A DNA stretch of 64,000 bases from Candidatus Saccharimonadota bacterium (GTDB lineage Bacteria; Patescibacteriota; Saccharimonadia; Saccharimonadales; Saccharimonadaceae), in assembly GCA_017460065.1 (NCBI GenBank), contig JAFUBT010000006.1, positions 1 through 64,000 of the forward strand, in the 5' to 3' direction. Shown one piece after another: positions 55,532-64,000 of this stretch. Within the stretch, counting starts at the first letter, position 1; the number at the start of each line of letters is the position of its first letter. The translations under genes were made by a program, and so were the position numbers. The notes beneath the pieces are model-generated. The model was not told where the DNA came from. It was given only the letters and a program-made list of their open reading frames with translations, and searched no databases.

Positions 55532-56785
55532 ATGACCTTCTGGAAGAAAAAGTCCGACAAAACAGAACCGGTCGCGCCAGCGCCCCAGCAAGACACCCCC
55601 AATCCTGAGCGCAACAACATGAACGAATTAGTTTTGCAATCGATTCATGAAGGCGTAGTTTTTGTGGGGCCAGAGGGGAATGTGCATCTCGCTAACCCAG
55701 TCGCCTCGGAACTATTGGGGCGCAATTATGACGAAATAATCGGATTAAATTACGAATCAGTGTTCGTCTTGCTCGACAAAACTGGCGCGCACGTCGACAC
55801 GGCGCACAACCCCATCGCAAAAGCTCTCCAGCAGCCCGAATTTAGTGAGACGCGTGACCTTGATTTAGTGACGAAAGGCAGCGAAAAACGCACGCCGATA
55901 TCTCTGACAATCGCCCCAACTACTGCGACCGATGGCCGACATAGTCTAGTGATTACTTTTCGCGATATCGAAAAAGAGTTAGCGGAAGAACATGAACGGA
56001 ACGAGTTTATCTCGACGGCAAGTCACGAGATGCGTACGCCGGTAGCCAGTATTGAGGGCTACTTAGGCCTAGCATTGAATCCAGCCACCGCGACTATCGA
56101 CGAGCGGGCACGCGATTACCTGACCAAAGCACACGAATCTTCGCAACATTTAGGTCGACTTTTTCAAGATTTACTGGATACCACTAAATTGGACGATGGC
56201 CAAATTGCTCCAAAAATGGAAGCCGTCGAAATCGTCAGCCTAGTCAAGAATATCGCCGACGCCCAAACGCCAAATATCGCAGCAAAAGGTTTGGGCTATC
56301 AATTTGGCAATGATTCGGGCGAACAGTCTATGAGCGGTGGCCGACGACTCGATCAACTAATTTACGCCAGCGTTGACCCAGATTTTATGCGCGAAATCAT
56401 GAACAACATCATCGAAAATGCCATCAAATACACGCCAGCAGGCTGGATTACGATTAACATTCGTGCTGATCAGTACAATGTACAGATCAGCGTATCGGAC
56501 ACCGGAATTGGTATCGCTCGCGAAGAGCTTAAGCATATCTTCCAGAAGTTCTATCGCGTCGATAACCGCGACACACGCGAAATCGGCGGCACAGGTCTTG
56601 GTTTATATCTAGTAAAGCAACGTATCGAGGCCATGAATGGTCGCATCTGGGCGGAGAGCGAACTGGGTAAAGGTTCGCGTTTTACCGTCATGCTGCCGCG
56701 CATTTCCCAAAAAGAATTTGAGCAAAGAAACTTCTTGCAACAAAACTTGGCAAAACAGGGCCAAATGCCCCAGCAAGCGTTGTAG
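55532..56785 (+). CDS. Soluble PAS-domain histidine kinase
   Basis: 417 residues with no membrane segment. A PAS sensor domain (about 30-148), HisKA with H165 in 'STASHEMRTPVASIEG', and HATPase_c with 'NNIIENAIKYTP' (N box), 'DTGIGI' (G1) and 'GGTGLGLYL' (G2). It should autophosphorylate in response to a cytoplasmic cue and pass phosphate to the response regulator encoded 36 bases downstream. The C-terminal 30 residues are Gln-rich. Confidence 0.93.
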   Translation: MTFWKKKSDKTEPVAPAPQQDTPNPERNNMNELVLQSIHEGVVFVGPEGNVHLANPVASELLGRNYDEIIGLNYESVFVLLDKTGAHVDTAHNPIAKALQQPEFSETRDLDLVTKGSEKRTPISLTIAPTTATDGRHSLVITFRDIEKELAEEHERNEFISTASHEMRTPVASIEGYLGLALNPATATIDERARDYLTKAHESSQHLGRLFQDLLDTTKLDDGQIAPKMEAVEIVSLVKNIADAQTPNIAAKGLGYQFGNDSGEQSMSGGRRLDQLIYASVDPDFMREIMNNIIENAIKYTPAGWITINIRADQYNVQISVSDTGIGIAREELKHIFQKFYRVDNRDTREIGGTGLGLYLVKQRIEAMNGRIWAESELGKGSRFTVMLPRISQKEFEQRNFLQQNLAKQGQMPQQAL

Positions 56786-56805
56786 ATTTTTGCTGGTTTT
56801 TGATG

Positions 56806-56811
56806 TAAAAT
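56806..56811 (+). promoter_or_regulatory. -10 box before the response regulator
   Basis: TAAAAT, 10 bases before the ATG at 56822, following the kinase stop by 20 bases. It may give the regulator extra transcription independent of the kinase. Confidence 0.45.
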
Positions 56812-56821
56812 CATAAGCAGT

Positions 56822-58651
56822 ATGACCAAGATAATGTTAGTCGAAGACGATCGGTCTTTGCGAGATATATACCACATTAGGTTGGCTGCCGAGGGCTATA
56901 GCATCGCGCTGGCGAGCGACGGCGAGGAAGCACTCAGCGTCGTAGTGCAAGAACAGCCAGACCTTATCATTGCAGACGTAATGATGCCAAAAATCTCTGG
57001 TTTTGATATGTTAGACATTCTGCGCTCACAGCCAGAAACTAAGAACATCAAAGTAATCGTAATGACTGCGCTATCCAGCGAGGAGCAGCGCCAACGGGGC
57101 GAAGCTCTTGGCGCCGAGAAATACCTCGTTAAGTCGCAAGTTGGCATTGAGGACGTCATCAATGCTGTGCACGAGGTCTTAGGCGATGCCCCTAATGCTA
57201 ATGCGCAAACTAATATTCGCATGGCAAAAGTCATGAACGACGTCGAAAGTGCCAACCGTCCAGCGGCACCGGCTAACGCCGTTCCGGCAACCAATGCGCC
57301 CGTATCAACCGCTACGCCCAATGCCGCGCCAGCCGTGCCCAACGCCGTGCCAGTAGCCAACCCGACATCCGCTGCAGCACCGACACCGACTAGCGCTCCT
57401 GCTGCGACTAATCCTCCCGCAAGCCCAGCCGCAGCGAATCCAGCAGCAAGCACGCAGGCTGCTCCAGTTACTGCAAGTCCGACGCTAATGCCAACTCCTG
57501 CTCCAGCGCCAGCGCCACAAAATCCGGCGCCAGCTATGCCTACCGCCAATCCGGCAGTACCGCCGAACACGATGCCGCCCAATCCACCCGCACAAAACGG
57601 AGCGCCACCGGCAAATTTTGAGCAAGCCCCTGCTGCCATGCCAGCAAACCCGACGCCTGACGCAGACCAAAATCCTGCCCAAGTCGTAGCGGGGGCAACA
57701 CCAACACAAGACGATCAAACCTATGCCGCAGCGCCGGCCGCCATGCCGCAGCAAGTATATGCGCAGATGCCGATGCAATCGCCGATTCCGGTGCAAATTA
57801 CCGTTCAAACACAAAGCGCTGCCCCTTCGGAACCGCAGGCTATCCCAGCCACGCCGCCAAAAGAGCGCGGCGCCAACGAGCGCATTATTCAGCCACTCAG
57901 TGATCCAACACTCGATACGCAGCGCGACGAGATGCAAAAACGCATGGAGGAGATGCTGGGCCAAGATACGCTACCCGCACAACCAGAAACCATCAATACC
58001 CAGACGGCTGCGCAAAATCCCGTAGTAGCACCCGAAGCCTCCACTGCACCTGCGCCAACGGAAACTACAACGCCAACCGAGGCTCCGGCGCCCCCTACGG
58101 AACCAGCAAATACAGTCGACGCGAAAGAAACTGCAGAGATTAACAAAGCCGAGACCACCGAGGACGTTCCAGCTCCCGGAGCATCGACCCCCACCGAAGT
58201 GCAGCAGCCCTCGCTCAAGACTAGTGCTGCCGCCCAAGCCGCTACTGGCATCGAGCAAGTCACTGCTGATACCGAAATCCCCAGCATTGACGAAATCGAA
58301 GATCCTGGCGTCGACGTAACAGTCAAAGCCGCTGTACCAGGATACCTCTCAGATTTGACCGAAGAACTCTCAAATGATTTGGCAAGCGAGACCGAGCTTG
58401 ATCCTAATTCAATGGAAGCCAGGATGCGCGCTGAGCTGTCGACGGATGAAGTGACAGCTGCCGCCGAAGCCAAAGCCGCTGCCGAAATTGCTGCACGCCA
58501 AGCCGAGGCCGAAGCCTTAGCCGAAACGCCCACTCATCAAGTTAAACAAACTGCAAGCAACAGCCCGAACATCCACAACGATTCAGCCACACCAAGCGAT
58601 GGCAACTCGGCCAAGCCAGATAACGACAGTCCGAACAATGCGGCTGAATAA
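56822..58651 (+). CDS. Response regulator with a very long Pro/Ala-rich tail
   Basis: 609 residues. The receiver domain (1-122) is complete, with acidic pocket D9-D10, phosphoacceptor D52 ('LIIADVMMPKISG'), T82 and K104. No DNA-binding or enzymatic output domain follows; residues about 135-400 are low-complexity Pro, Ala, Thr, Asn and Gln, and about 400-609 become Ala/Glu-rich and acidic. The tail is probably disordered. It pairs with the kinase upstream and overlaps rluB by 14 bases. Confidence 0.92.
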   Translation: MTKIMLVEDDRSLRDIYHIRLAAEGYSIALASDGEEALSVVVQEQPDLIIADVMMPKISGFDMLDILRSQPETKNIKVIVMTALSSEEQRQRGEALGAEKYLVKSQVGIEDVINAVHEVLGDAPNANAQTNIRMAKVMNDVESANRPAAPANAVPATNAPVSTATPNAAPAVPNAVPVANPTSAAAPTPTSAPAATNPPASPAAANPAASTQAAPVTASPTLMPTPAPAPAPQNPAPAMPTANPAVPPNTMPPNPPAQNGAPPANFEQAPAAMPANPTPDADQNPAQVVAGATPTQDDQTYAAAPAAMPQQVYAQMPMQSPIPVQITVQTQSAAPSEPQAIPATPPKERGANERIIQPLSDPTLDTQRDEMQKRMEEMLGQDTLPAQPETINTQTAAQNPVVAPEASTAPAPTETTTPTEAPAPPTEPANTVDAKETAEINKAETTEDVPAPGASTPTEVQQPSLKTSAAAQAATGIEQVTADTEIPSIDEIEDPGVDVTVKAAVPGYLSDLTEELSNDLASETELDPNSMEARMRAELSTDEVTAAAEAKAAAEIAARQAEAEALAETPTHQVKQTASNSPNIHNDSATPSDGNSAKPDNDSPNNAAE

Positions 58652-59309
58652 ATACCTTGCCACTAATTTTGGCGTCTCTCGCCGCGAGGCCGACGAATTG
58701 ATTGCGAGCGGTAAGGTGTTAGTAAACGGTAAAGTTGCCACGATTGGCCGCCAACTGGACGAGGGCGATGCCGTAAGTGTCGCCGGGCGGCAGATTCAAC
58801 TGCAAAGTCTCCGGTATCTAATGCTCAACAAGCCACGCGGCTATGTATGCAGCCGCAAAAGTCAGGGTGATGTGCCAACGATTTATGCCTTATTGCCCGC
58901 AAAATACCAACAACTCAAAAGCGTTGGCCGGCTCGATAAAGATTCTTCCGGCTTGATTTTATTGACAAATGATGGCGATTTCGCCTTTCAAATGACACAC
59001 CCAAAATTTGTCAAAACTAAAGTTTACCACGTCAAGTTAGACCGTGAACTTGCACCGCTGCACCAACAGATGATTGCTGAATTTGGCGTCGAGCTAAGCG
59101 ATGGGCGAAGCAAGTTGGGGCTTATGCGACTTACCGAAGAGAACCGCCAGGAATGGGAGGTTACCATGTCCGAGGGGCGTAACCGGCAAATTCGTCGCAC
59201 TTTCGAAGCACTGGGTTACAAAGTGGTAGATTTAGAGCGCAAAATCTTTGGCCCTTATCTCTTGGGAGATTTGGCCACGGGTCAGTATATCGAAATCGAC
59301 AAAAAATAG
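58638..59309 (+). CDS. rluB: rRNA pseudouridine synthase, RluB/RsuA family
   Basis: 223 residues. An S4 RNA-binding domain (1-60, 'MRLNKYLATNFGVSRREADE') and a catalytic domain with 'VGRLDKDSSGLILLTNDG', containing the catalytic Asp, and 'MSEGRNRQIRRTFEALGY'. It isomerises a uridine in 23S or 16S rRNA. The open frame runs further upstream inside the regulator gene, but homology starts at the ATG at 58638. Confidence 0.94.
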   Translation: MRLNKYLATNFGVSRREADELIASGKVLVNGKVATIGRQLDEGDAVSVAGRQIQLQSLRYLMLNKPRGYVCSRKSQGDVPTIYALLPAKYQQLKSVGRLDKDSSGLILLTNDGDFAFQMTHPKFVKTKVYHVKLDRELAPLHQQMIAEFGVELSDGRSKLGLMRLTEENRQEWEVTMSEGRNRQIRRTFEALGYKVVDLERKIFGPYLLGDLATGQYIEIDKK

Positions 59310-59333
59310 CCCCGTACGCAGGGGGCGGTTTTT
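59309..59333 (+). terminator. Probable terminator after rluB
   Basis: GCCCC pairs with GGGGC around a 7-nt loop, followed by GGTTTTT. Short stem; overlaps the end of ftsA on the other strand. Confidence 0.45.
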
Positions 59334-60621
59334 AGTTTTTGAGTAAACGTGCCAACTTGGCCTTGATGCCATTGTTGCCGCCGACGCCAATCAGGGTATC
59401 GATGCCAACCCGCAACAAGCCCATGGCCGTGACAAAAGTGTGATCTAATTCGCGATCAGTTTCATTGACGATGCCAGAAATATCGTCAATTTCAATGAGA
59501 CGTACGATAGGACGACGCGCAAAAGGCAAGGACTGATACCAATCGCCGGTTGCGAGGGTTTCGGGAATATGCGACAAGCTTGCACCGCCACCGCAGAGGA
59601 GGATTTGTCCAGGCAATGTATCGACTTGGTCGAATTCCTCCAGGGCTAGCTCAACCCCCGACTGCCAAACATCCAAATTGCGTTCGATTGCCGCATCGAG
59701 TTTTTTGCGAATCTCGGGGCGCATTTTGGGGTCTTCGTTGAGCAGCTTGAGCTTCTCGGCGTCTTCAAAACTCAACCCCAAGCTATTAGCAATCTGATGC
59801 GTAAAACTGCGGCCGCCAATCGAGAACATTTTAGTACCATCAACGCCACCGTCATCTACCACAGCAATATCTGTCGTGCCGCCGCCAATATCCATCACGA
59901 TACCAGAAAAGCTCGACTCTACGTCGTCGCCAAGGCAAGCCCGGCACACCGCAAACGGCTCAACGGCGACCGTAACTAGATCAAGCTGCAGCTCATCACA
60001 GACTTTCTCGATAGCCGAAATATGCACTAGCGGCGCATAGGCGGTATAAATCTGGACAATGACTTCTTTGCCCTTAAAGCCAATTGGATTAGATACCTTA
60101 TAGCCATCAATGCGTAGAGATACTAGCGCGGAGTTAATTAAACGCACATCGACATCGGGATTGTTTGTCTCAATTGCCAGCTCGCGTCGCGCTCGTTCGC
60201 CAGCTTTTTGCTGGACGCGCTTGATGATGCGCGACATTTCTTCCTCAGTAATTTGTTTGCTGGCGTCGTGGCGGCGATATTTAATCGAGGTCGTATTACC
60301 CTTGATCAGCTCGCCAGCGATACCGACAACGACCTCCTTGGCGCGTACCTCGGCCATCTCCTCGGCTTTGATGAGGGCTTCTTCGCAGGTTTTCGCGACA
60401 CCTTGGATGTCTGCGATAGCGCCAGCGTAAATGTTAGTCGGGGCTTCGTGCGCCTTGCCGACACCGACAATTCGGACATTATCTCGGCTTTTCTTCGCAA
60501 TCAAAGCCTTGACGTACTCGGTACCAATGTCGAGCGCTAACAGATAATCGTCAGGGTTATTTTTGAGCTGAGCAATATCTGACTCGTCGTTGGTCTTGGC
60601 TTTGCGCGGAAAGATACTCAT
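59332..60621 (-). CDS. ftsA: Cell division actin homologue FtsA
   Basis: 429 residues. The actin fold shows 'LLALDIGTEYVKALIA' (phosphate 1), an SHS2-like 1C domain (about 55-180), 'GIVMDIGGGTTDIAVVDDGG' (phosphate 2) and 'GQILLCGGGASLSHIPE' (adenosine). The C-terminus 'GIKAKLARLLKN' could be the amphipathic membrane-targeting helix that tethers FtsZ. A PilM-type relative cannot be excluded. ftsZ is not in the window. TGC-TATAAT ends 7 bases before the ATG. Confidence 0.88.
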   Translation of the reverse strand: MSIFPRKAKTNDESDIAQLKNNPDDYLLALDIGTEYVKALIAKKSRDNVRIVGVGKAHEAPTNIYAGAIADIQGVAKTCEEALIKAEEMAEVRAKEVVVGIAGELIKGNTTSIKYRRHDASKQITEEEMSRIIKRVQQKAGERARRELAIETNNPDVDVRLINSALVSLRIDGYKVSNPIGFKGKEVIVQIYTAYAPLVHISAIEKVCDELQLDLVTVAVEPFAVCRACLGDDVESSFSGIVMDIGGGTTDIAVVDDGGVDGTKMFSIGGRSFTHQIANSLGLSFEDAEKLKLLNEDPKMRPEIRKKLDAAIERNLDVWQSGVELALEEFDQVDTLPGQILLCGGGASLSHIPETLATGDWYQSLPFARRPIVRLIEIDDISGIVNETDRELDHTFVTAMGLLRVGIDTLIGVGGNNGIKAKLARLLKN

Positions 60622-60628
60622 GCTTAAA

Positions 60629-60637
60629 ATTATAGCA
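60629..60637 (-). promoter_or_regulatory. Extended -10 promoter of ftsA, leaderless
   Basis: Minus-strand TGC-TATAAT, 7 bases to the ATG. Confidence 0.65.
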
Positions 60638-60663
60638 TTATTCGGAGAAAAAGCACTATTACT

Positions 60664-60692
60664 TTGACTTTTTAGGCACTTTGTGATATAAT
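60664..60692 (+). promoter_or_regulatory. Consensus promoter of orphan gene C
   Basis: -35 TTGACT (60664-60669), 17-bp spacer ending in TGA, -10 TATAAT (60687-60692). The leader of about 48 nt carries GGAGGTG. Confidence 0.8.
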
Positions 60693-60746
60693 TAAAAGGT
60701 TAGTTCGTCCAAAATCTTGCCGATGACACAAACGGAGGTGGTTTTT

Positions 60747-61154
60747 ATGGCAATGATTGAACAGTACTTTGAAAATGTTTATGATGCATTTTGGCATATC
60801 GTCAGCTGCGCCGAACATGGGGCACTGGCTGAAGAAGACGCCAAGCAAGTGCGTGAGTTGGTAACTAGTTTTGGCGAGGACTTGCCGTCATTTAGCTATG
60901 CGCTACAAATCTATAAGGACAACCCAGAGCTAATCGTCAATAAACGGGCTTTCGCGCTGGCCTGCGACCGTTATTATGCTCACGCCTGTACAATCGACGT
61001 CATGCGAGCATTCGATAGCCCGGATTTCCGCACCAGCAACGGCTGCGCCAGCGCTCAAGTCGAACTGATGAAAGCTGTCCAATATATCTCGTGGGTACTT
61101 TGGCACACTCACCAAAGATTATGCCGCTTGAGCAGCCCTAGCCAGCGCAGTTAA
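60747..61154 (+). CDS. Orphan gene C: hypothetical small helical protein
   Basis: 135 residues, not recognised. It appears all alpha-helical, acidic in the first half, with five cysteines and many aromatic residues, and no membrane segment. The ATG at 60747 follows GGAGG (60734-60738) at 8 bases. With its consensus promoter and strong terminator it repeats the isolated cassette layout of orphan genes A and B, but no sequence similarity among the three is evident. Confidence 0.75.
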   Translation: MAMIEQYFENVYDAFWHIVSCAEHGALAEEDAKQVRELVTSFGEDLPSFSYALQIYKDNPELIVNKRAFALACDRYYAHACTIDVMRAFDSPDFRTSNGCASAQVELMKAVQYISWVLWHTHQRLCRLSSPSQRS

Positions 61155-61179
61155 TGCCTCAATGCCACATAATAAATAT

Positions 61180-61204
61180 CGGCAGCCCACGGGCTGCCGT
61201 TTTT
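61180..61204 (+). terminator. Terminator after orphan gene C
   Basis: CGGCAGCCC and GGGCTGCCG, perfect 9-bp inverted repeat with a 2-base centre, followed by TTTTT. Confidence 0.9.
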
Positions 61205-61225
61205 ATGTTTCTCTGGATAGTTGCG

Positions 61226-63100
61226 CTATTCGACGATGGCCTTGATGCGACGTATACCGGCAGCGCTAGACTCTTCTTTCTTGATTCTGAAGTGTCCAAT
61301 TTGGCCAGTATGCTCAACATGTGGGCCACCACAAACCTCGCGCGATACTGGATGGTCAAAATCGCCAATGGTATATACCGTCAGCTGGTCGGGATATTTA
61401 TCCCAGAATTGGCCGTGCGCTTTGAGAACATCGCGTGCATAGGTTTTATCAAATTCATCATGCGTGACGGCCAAATCGGCCTGGATCCACTCGTTAACTT
61501 TAGTCTCAATGGCCTGTTTTTCTTCGGGCGTCAGTTTGCGGTCTAAGTTAAAGTCGAAACGTAGACGTTCGGCCGTAATATTGCTCCCCTGCTGGCTAAT
61601 CTTAGGATCAATCAGTTGTTGCAGGGCGGCTAATAGTAAATGCGTAGCGGTGTGGTATTTTGTCGTTTGTTCGCCATGATCTTCCAGGCCACCTTTGAAC
61701 ATCCCCTTACTAGCGGTCTGAGAGCGCTGGCGTTGCTCGGCCAGAGCGGCATCGAACTCTTGGCGCCAGTTAGCGCTAAGCGGAATATCGCGGCGGAAAG
61801 CCTCTTCAACCGACAACTCGAGTGGAAAACCATAGGTATCCTGCAACATGAACAATTCTTTGCCAGTGAGGCCACCCTGCTGGAAGCGCGTCAGCTCCTT
61901 CATGCCACGACGCAAAGTGCGGCGGAAGGCCTGTTCTTCATGACTGAGTGTTTCGAGGACTGCTCCACGTGTTGTCAAGATACTATCTGGTAAATCACGG
62001 TAGCTTTCGGCAATGAGCGGCAAGATTTCGGCTAGAAAATCTTGTTCAATGCCAAGATTGAGCGCCTTAAGGATTGCGCGGCGAATCAGACGACGTAGAG
62101 CGTAACCCTGCTGTTTATTTGAGGGCTTCAGCCCCTGTGCGGTTAAAAGGTACGCGCCACGCAAATGATCAGCGATGACCCGCATATCGGCAGTGTTGGA
62201 CTCGTATTTCTTGCCAGATAACTCGACTAACTTGTCGACGATCGGACGCAACAACGAAATCTGAAAAACGTCATAAGAATCCATGGCGGCAGCGGCAATG
62301 CGCTCTAGACCGGCACCAAAGTCGACATTCTTATCTTTCAGCTCTTCAAAGCTGCCATCCTCAAGGCGACGATACTGCATAAAGACCTGGTTGCCGATTT
62401 CCATGAAGCGCGCACCGTCCGATGCCGGATGAGCTTTGCCATATTTAGCTTCGTCTTGGTGCTCAGCGCCAAAATCATAAAATACTTCCGAATCGGGGCC
62501 GCAGGGGTCGCCAATGGGTGTACTTTCGATACCGCCACCGCGCGACCACCAGTTTTCTCTGTCATTGTAGAAGAAGATCCGTTCGCTGCCACGAATGCCA
62601 CGTTGGTCGCCATTGGCCGCCGTATCTATTTCGGCAATTTCCGCCTCGATGCCAGCTTCCTTGAAAACTTGCTGCCAGATTTTGGCCGCCTCATCATCGC
62701 GCGGAATGTGATATTTCTCGCTGCCGATAAAGCAAGTGACGTAAATTTTAGCAGGGTCAAGACCAACTTCCTTAGTTAAGAACTCGAAGAAATTCCGAAT
62801 TTGCTCTTCTTTGAAATAATCACCTAGCGACCAGTTGCCCAGCATCTCAAACACCGTCGTATGTCGAGGGTCGCCCACATCATCAATATCCTGTAGGCGC
62901 AGACAGGGCTGCGAATCAGTCAAACGCTTGCCCGCCTTGTGCGCCTTACCCAGAAGATAGGGCAAGAGCGGCTGCATACCCGAACCCGTAAAGAGTGTTG
63001 TCGGGTCGTTTTCGAGTACTAAGGGCGCCGGCTCGATTAGGGCGTGTCCTTTAGCTTGCATAAAATCAAGATATTTTTGGCGAATTTCACTTGCGTTCAT
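61226..63100 (-). CDS. alaS: Alanyl-tRNA synthetase lacking the C-terminal domain
   Basis: 624 residues from the ATG at 63100, against about 870 in typical bacteria. The aminoacylation core is complete ('TTVFEMLGNWSLGDYFKEEQ', 'YALRRLIRRAI'), and the editing domain keeps its zinc ligands in 'HTATHLLLAAL' and 'CGGPHVEHTGQIG'. The protein ends just after the editing domain ('SSAAGIRRIKAIVE'), so the coiled-coil and C-Ala (DHHA1) region is missing. An 80-residue upstream extension of the open frame lies within mnmA and is rejected. It follows mnmA by 7 bases. Confidence 0.95.
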   Translation of the reverse strand: MNASEIRQKYLDFMQAKGHALIEPAPLVLENDPTTLFTGSGMQPLLPYLLGKAHKAGKRLTDSQPCLRLQDIDDVGDPRHTTVFEMLGNWSLGDYFKEEQIRNFFEFLTKEVGLDPAKIYVTCFIGSEKYHIPRDDEAAKIWQQVFKEAGIEAEIAEIDTAANGDQRGIRGSERIFFYNDRENWWSRGGGIESTPIGDPCGPDSEVFYDFGAEHQDEAKYGKAHPASDGARFMEIGNQVFMQYRRLEDGSFEELKDKNVDFGAGLERIAAAAMDSYDVFQISLLRPIVDKLVELSGKKYESNTADMRVIADHLRGAYLLTAQGLKPSNKQQGYALRRLIRRAILKALNLGIEQDFLAEILPLIAESYRDLPDSILTTRGAVLETLSHEEQAFRRTLRRGMKELTRFQQGGLTGKELFMLQDTYGFPLELSVEEAFRRDIPLSANWRQEFDAALAEQRQRSQTASKGMFKGGLEDHGEQTTKYHTATHLLLAALQQLIDPKISQQGSNITAERLRFDFNLDRKLTPEEKQAIETKVNEWIQADLAVTHDEFDKTYARDVLKAHGQFWDKYPDQLTVYTIGDFDHPVSREVCGGPHVEHTGQIGHFRIKKEESSAAGIRRIKAIVE

Positions 63101-63107
63101 CTTGTAA

Positions 63108-64000
63108 CTATACAATAATCCCGCCACCGAGGCAAACATTACCGCGGTAGAAAACAACCGACTGCCCAGCAGTAAGGGATTTTTGTGCGTCGGCAAAATG
63201 CACCGTTTGTGCGTCGGCATCAAAGGTTGCAGACACCAGCGGCGCTCGATGCCGGATGCGCGCCATGATTTGCCTGTCGGCAGGCGCCCGCAGTAGAACG
63301 TCGCGTAACTGCGCTTGGTTAGACCAGAGCTTGCGTGCATTAAGGTTGCGCGAGACGTAAACGATATTTGCGGCCATATCTTTTTTGACCACGTAATATG
63401 GCAGGCCCTGCGTCAAGCCAAGGCCGTGACGTTGCCCTAGCGTGTAGAAAATAGCCCCATCATGCAGCCCCAACTCTTGGCCGGTTTCGAGCTCAACGAT
63501 TTTACCGGGTCGAGTCTCAATAAATTCTGCCAAAAAATCCTTCATGTTGGCTTCGCCGACGAAGCAAACCCCCATCGATTCGGCTTTATGCGCCACGCTC
63601 AGTTGTAGTTGTTCAGCCAAAGCGCGTACTTCGGTCTTCAGCAGGTCGCCGAGTGGGAAAATCGTGCGCGCGATGACGGCGGGCTGGATGCGATACAGGA
63701 AATAGGTTTGGTCTTTATTGTCGTCTTTGGCGCACAGTAGTTCTGCGCCACGCGTCTTGGCATAATGGCCGGTCGCAATGGCTTCTGCCCCCTGCTCAAA
63801 GGCGGTTTCGGCGAAGAGTTTAAATTTAATTTCTTGGTTGCACATGATGTCGGGATTTGGCGTGTTGCCCTTTTGATATTCCGCCAACATGTAATCGACG
63901 ACTTTTTGTTTGTATTCGGTCTCAAAATCGAAGACCCGAAAATCAATACCCAACCTGACCGCTACTCGCTTAGCATCGGCTAAATCTTCCGCCCAGGGGC
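63108..64000 (-). CDS. mnmA: tRNA 2-thiouridylase MnmA, N-terminus beyond window
   Basis: The 5' end lies past the right edge; the frame is open from 63998 ('WAEDLADAKRVAVRLGIDF', typical of MnmA after the PP-loop domain). Catalytic cysteines are visible in 'TPNPDIMCNQEIKF' and 'SMGVCFVGE'; 'ATGHYA' and 'FYTLGQRHGLG' are further family markers. The enzyme adds sulfur to U34 of tRNA-Lys, -Glu and -Gln. Upstream of alaS in the same direction. Confidence 0.95.
   Translation of the reverse strand, partial: PWAEDLADAKRVAVRLGIDFRVFDFETEYKQKVVDYMLAEYQKGNTPNPDIMCNQEIKFKLFAETAFEQGAEAIATGHYAKTRGAELLCAKDDNKDQTYFLYRIQPAVIARTIFPLGDLLKTEVRALAEQLQLSVAHKAESMGVCFVGEANMKDFLAEFIETRPGKIVELETGQELGLHDGAIFYTLGQRHGLGLTQGLPYYVVKKDMAANIVYVSRNLNARKLWSNQAQLRDVLLRAPADRQIMARIRHRAPLVSATFDADAQTVHFADAQKSLTAGQSVVFYRGNVCLGGGIIV

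Noticed and set aside
56896-57639. 247-codon minus-strand frame opposite the response regulator tail
   Set aside because: It is Gly/Ala/Val-rich simply because it mirrors the GC-rich Pro/Ala repeats; no start signal, no domain.
63101-63340. 80-residue N-terminal extension of AlaRS
   Set aside because: It lies inside mnmA in another frame, and AlaRS homology begins exactly at the ATG at 63100.

Overview
This window looks like part of a small, streamlined Candidate Phyla Radiation genome, most probably Saccharibacteria (TM7). The evidence is a mid-GC composition, very dense gene packing, short versions of universal proteins (AlaRS without its C-terminal domain, LigA without its zinc-finger cysteines), a sortase, a LysM-CHAP wall hydrolase, L-lactate dehydrogenase, DprA, and many promoters placed 6-10 bases from the start codon. 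UGA is a normal stop for most genes here, which argues against the UGA=Gly lineages (Gracilibacteria/Absconditabacteria). The lineage is inferred from gene content; no rRNA is present.

Layout. 1-470: the start of rpoB (minus) diverging from a large multi-pass membrane protein. 2.5-6.4 kb: minus-strand operon rpmF-nusB-NUDIX-rnc-rpsP, then mscS and khpA. 6.5-13.4 kb: sortase, leuS, a class A penicillin-binding protein, a PIN-TRAM protein. 13.4-25.2 kb: ldh, dprA, lysS, greA, proS, ftsK, a membrane protein, pnp, an orphan gene (A) and rpsO. 25.2-34.7 kb: radA, clpP, a coiled-coil zincin, clpC, ligA, a membrane protein, htpX; clpP and clpC each carry a perfect CIRCE operator. 34.7-38.5 kb: a helicase IV-like gene interrupted only by in-frame TGA codons, tRNA-Gly, a DUF308 protein, tRNA-Leu, an unusual tRNA-Cys and a structured non-coding RNA candidate. 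38.5-44.8 kb: superoxide reductase with a CPTC membrane protein and a DsbA-like protein, a stomatin, orphan gene B, and an operon of PEP-synthase fragment, double NUDIX and rarA. 44.8-55.5 kb: a palindromic element, DUF167, galU, gpmI, tsaC, a PstS-like protein, obg, LysM-CHAP, mltG, ruvX and a large anchored protein. 55.5-64 kb: a soluble histidine kinase, a response regulator with a very long Pro/Ala-rich tail, rluB, ftsA, orphan gene C, alaS and the truncated mnmA.

Functionally the window is mostly housekeeping: translation (five tRNA synthetases or tRNA-modifying enzymes, ribosomal proteins, ribosome GTPase), RNA decay, cell wall synthesis and remodelling, division, proteolysis and DNA repair. 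The accessory interest lies in the TGA-interrupted helicase, three orphan genes built as isolated promoter-SD-terminator cassettes, the thiol/superoxide operon, the palindrome at 44.8 kb, the ncRNA at 38.2 kb and a pervasive leaderless or near-leaderless promoter design.
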